Source: Candidatus Melainabacteria bacterium
GTDB taxonomy: Bacteria > Cyanobacteriota > Vampirovibrionia > 2-02-FULL-35-15
Direction of reading: 5' to 3'
Length of the DNA: 7,284 nt
Assembly (NCBI GenBank): GCA_023250175.1
Contig: JAHFBD010000110.1
Span: 1 to 7,284, forward strand
Part shown: positions 5,640 through 7,284 of the stretch, piece by piece
Layout: the number at the start of each line of letters is the position of its first letter
Position numbering within the stretch: position 1 is the stretch's first letter
Program-made: the position numbers and the translations under genes
The notes under the pieces: model-generated
The model's input: the letters and a program-made list of their open reading frames with translations, nothing else
Databases searched by the model: none
Told to the model about the DNA's origin: nothing

Positions 5640-6830
5640 TTAGCTAGCGTTTTGAAGTGAATAATCTTCAATTATAGTTGGAGTAGATTGTTTAAACTCT
5701 TTAGGCAAAATTACTTTAAAAGTTGAACCTTTGTTGGGGTTGCTATCGACTGCTATATGACCACCAAGTATTGCAGTTAGATTTTTGACCAGGGTAAGAC
5801 CTATTCCTAATCCACCATGTGCTCTTGTAATTGAATCATCGCCTTGCCAGAACTTATCGAATATATATGCAATATTAGATTTTGAAATTCCTATACCCTG
5901 ATCATGGATTTGAATTTCAATATATTCACTATCTGACTCTTTAGCTGATACTGTGACTAGACTGTTTTCAGAAGAAAATTTTATTGAGTTTGAGACGATA
6001 TTTAAAAGTATTTTTTGAATAATCATTCTATCTGACTGTAATTGAATATTTTTATTTTCTAGTACAAAGCTTAAATTAATGTTTCTTTTAATTGCTATAG
6101 GATTCATTACTTGAGATATGTAGCTAAATATATTTTCTATATAACAAATCTCTGGAGAAATTACTAAATTTCCTTTTTCTATCGATTCAAAGTCTAATAA
6201 TTGAGTTATTAAATTCAGCAGTTGTTCTCCTGCCTCTCTAATTTGTTTAATCATTAGTTTTTGTGGGTAACTTAATTCTCCTTGTAACCCTTCCTTTAGT
6301 ATGTCGGAATATCCTAGGATGGACTGTAAAGGAGTTTTAAGTTCATGTGAAACTTTAGATATGAAGTTTGACTTGATTTTATCTAAATCTTGTAGCTTTC
6401 TGTTTTCTTTTGTTAGTTCTGTTGATTCTGAAACAGCTTGTTTTAATCTAAGCATGGCTCTTAATCTAGATTTCAATTCACTTGGCATTACTGGCATTAC
6501 TATAAATTCATCAGCACCTTGCTCTAAGGCCATAATACTTGCTTCGGGTGCAAATGAGCTCATCATTATAATAGGAATAAATGGGAGTTTTTTATTTGCT
6601 CTAACTCTTTGACAGACTTCAATACCATCTATTCCCGGAAGATTATAGTCAAGCAGAATAATGTCAGGTATAAATGCATCAATAATGCGTAGTGCACTTA
6701 TACCATCGGCCGCATGCAATATCTCATAATTTTCCTCATCTAGCCAATAGCTAATTGCTGTTCTGTTGTTATTTGAGTCATCTACAATTAGTAGTTTTGT
6801 CTTTTGTGATTTTTGACTATTTGGCATCAT
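5640..6830 (-). CDS. Soluble hybrid sensor: receiver domain followed by histidine kinase
   Basis: This 396-residue protein has no membrane segment, so it is cytoplasmic. Residues 11-128 are a response-regulator receiver: acidic pair D17-D18, phosphoacceptor D61 (IILLDYNLPGIDG), and S91 at the Ser/Thr position. The conserved lysine is replaced: the usual KP reads M112-P113 (FIVMPVMP). After a helical linker (129-152) comes the HisKA domain with H162 in VSHELKTPLQSILGY. The HATPase_c domain follows, with the N box NIVSNSIKFS (277-286), G1 HDQGIGI (309-315), F box IFDKFWQG (323-330) and G2 GGLGIGLTLV (339-348). This receiver-first architecture usually takes phosphate from another kinase and controls its own kinase output. 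No output regulator is adjacent. There are two tandem ATGs at 6825-6830; either could start, and neither has a clear ribosome binding site. It probably heads a transcript that may continue into the TldE-like gene. Confidence 0.93.
   Translation of the reverse strand: MMPNSQKSQKTKLLIVDDSNNNRTAISYWLDEENYEILHAADGISALRIIDAFIPDIILLDYNLPGIDGIEVCQRVRANKKLPFIPIIMMSSFAPEASIMALEQGADEFIVMPVMPSELKSRLRAMLRLKQAVSESTELTKENRKLQDLDKIKSNFISKVSHELKTPLQSILGYSDILKEGLQGELSYPQKLMIKQIREAGEQLLNLITQLLDFESIEKGNLVISPEICYIENIFSYISQVMNPIAIKRNINLSFVLENKNIQLQSDRMIIQKILLNIVSNSIKFSSENSLVTVSAKESDSEYIEIQIHDQGIGISKSNIAYIFDKFWQGDDSITRAHGGLGIGLTLVKNLTAILGGHIAVDSNPNKGSTFKVILPKEFKQSTPTIIEDYSLQNAS
6483..6500. repeat. Perfect 9-bp tandem repeat inside the receiver domain
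   Basis: TGGCATTAC occurs twice back to back (6483-6491 and 6492-6500). On the coding (minus) strand this is GTAATGCCA twice, encoding Val-Met-Pro Val-Met-Pro (residues 111-116). The first unit encodes M112 at the position where receivers carry their conserved lysine. Confidence 0.9.
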
Positions 6831-6931
6831 TGCTACTTAGATTAGGCCAGAAGCTTTTTTGATTGGTACTTTAAACACCTACTCAAGATAAAAGCATCTA
6901 GCGCTGAATTAAAATTGTTCCCTATGTTTTG

Positions 6932-6960
6932 AGTATAGACTTTTGGGAATATGCCTGCAA
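6932..6960 (-). promoter_or_regulatory. Candidate sigma-70-type promoter for the hybrid kinase
   Basis: On the minus strand, TTGCAG (6955-6960, 4 of 6 to TTGACA) is separated by exactly 17 bp from TATACT (6932-6937, 5 of 6 to TATAAT). The predicted start near 6925 would give a leader of about 95 bases before the kinase ATG. This is the best-spaced promoter in the window. Confidence 0.5.
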
Positions 6961-7026
6961 GTACTGTTTAATAAATGTGTTGTAAGAAATAATGCAATAA
7001 AGTGAGCTAAAGGTATATTTTTGATT

Positions 7027-7071
7027 TTTTATTTAATACTTTCAAGGAATTCACCTTAGTATTAAATAAAA
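7027..7071. repeat. Long AT-rich inverted repeat (14-bp arms)
   Basis: TTTTATTTAATACT (7027-7040) and AGTATTAAATAAAA (7058-7071) are perfect reverse complements. Inside the 17-base spacer, AAGG (7044-7047) can pair with CCTT (7054-7057), leaving a 3-base bulge and a 6-base loop. Neither strand has a T tract after the stem, so it is not a standard terminator. It could be an operator, an RNA stability element or part of a small RNA. Confidence 0.75.
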
Positions 7072-7089
7072 TTTAACCTGGTAAATTTT
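7068..7089 (+). other. AT-rich hairpin overlapping the inverted repeat
   Basis: AAAATTTA (7068-7075) pairs with TAAATTTT (7082-7089) around a 6-base loop (ACCTGG), followed by a short T-rich stretch (TTTTTCTT, 7086-7093, partly within the stem). It shares bases 7068-7071 with the 3' arm of the larger repeat, so the two RNA structures could not form fully at the same time. Confidence 0.35.
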
Positions 7090-7258
7090 TCTTAAGCATG
7101 CTTGTAAAGTATGTAAAAAAGCCGATTGTAAGAGAATACATAAAAATCAAATACTTTTACGGTGACTGAATTAAAGGCGCTTAACGATTTGAAAATAGAA
7201 ATGTTTTATCTTAGTTAGTAGATATACTACATAGTAATAAATAACAGAGGATAACATT

Positions 7259-7284
7259 TTGATTAGAACATTGCTACCTGATGA
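7259..7284 (+). CDS. Start of an unidentified protein (3' truncated by window edge)
   Basis: AGAGGA (7246-7251) lies 7 bases before a TTG at 7259-7261, an ideal ribosome-binding-site spacing and the best one in the window. The frame then runs open to the window edge with eight codons, reading (M)IRTLLPD. Too little is present to identify the product. The alternative is that TTG is not the start and the real ATG lies beyond the edge; an out-of-frame ATG occurs at 7281-7283. Confidence 0.45.

Larger units (their letters stand above)
6831..7258. other. 428-bp non-coding region between divergent genes
   Basis: No convincing gene is present. The longest ATG frame noticed (7098-7169, 23 codons, +) has no ribosome binding site. 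The left part carries a candidate minus-strand kinase promoter (6932-6960) and its roughly 95-base leader. The middle (7027-7103) is a cluster of dyad symmetries: a 14-bp-arm inverted repeat, an overlapping 8-bp-arm hairpin (7068-7075/7082-7089) and the palindrome AAGCATGCTT (7094-7103). The right part leads to a ribosome binding site and TTG start at 7246-7261. A TATACT at 7223-7228 is a possible -10 for that gene, but no -35 fits. Confidence 0.7.

Noticed and set aside
6301..6612. Open frame of 103 codons on the + strand inside the hybrid kinase gene
   Set aside because: Fully antisense to well-conserved receiver and HisKA motifs; low-complexity translation typical of a shadow frame.
7098..7169. 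23-codon frame starting at ATG 7098 (MLVKYVKKPIVREYIKIKY...)
   Set aside because: No ribosome binding site, its ATG lies within a palindrome, and its length is expected by chance in AT-rich DNA.
6831..7258. Replication origin or mobile-element end
   Set aside because: No DnaA-box cluster, no dnaA or dnaN neighbour, no transposase and no target-site duplication seen; only AT-rich dyads.
1..7284. CRISPR array, tRNA or rRNA genes
   Set aside because: No regularly spaced direct repeats, no conserved T-arm sequence and no rRNA-like segment were seen on either strand.

Overview
The window is AT-rich, densely packed chromosomal DNA of a Gram-negative-type bacterium. An MCE (MlaD-type) lipid-transport protein implies an outer membrane. 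A NurA-domain protein of about 400 residues, a soluble receiver-kinase hybrid and weak use of Shine-Dalgarno sites are compatible with the cyanobacterial/Melainabacteria (Vampirovibrionia) side of the tree. No rRNA or other decisive marker is present, so this placement is only an inference. There is no sign of phage, transposon, CRISPR array or tRNA.

Layout: positions 1-75 hold the last 24 codons of an upstream + strand gene, followed 35 bases later by an MCE-domain protein (111-1121, +). This converges on, and overlaps by 14 bp, a NurA-domain nuclease-like gene (1108-2352, -). A 228-bp divergent intergenic region (2353-2580) carries candidate promoters for both sides and a structured leader. 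It leads into pheS (2581-3618, +), whose stop codon shares one base with the start of a YqeK-type HD-domain dinucleoside tetraphosphate hydrolase (3618-4286, +). Next, 3 bp away and convergent, is a TldE/PmbA-family protein (4290-5582, -). Upstream of it on the same strand is a soluble receiver-histidine kinase (5640-6830, -). A 428-bp non-coding region (6831-7258) holds a good candidate promoter for the kinase and a cluster of dyad symmetries. The window ends with the first eight codons of a + strand gene starting with TTG behind a good ribosome binding site.

Functional links: pheS and yqeK look co-transcribed. Aminoacyl-tRNA synthetases can make Ap4A as a side product and YqeK destroys it, so the pair is biochemically coherent. 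pheT does not follow pheS, and a TldD partner does not sit next to the TldE-like gene. The other genes look like unrelated housekeeping or envelope functions.

I see no clearly new multi-gene system. The best leads are a receiver domain whose invariant lysine is methionine, embedded in a perfect 9-bp tandem repeat; a four-cysteine cluster in the NurA-like protein; the structured pheS leader; and a 14-bp-arm inverted repeat in the last intergenic region.
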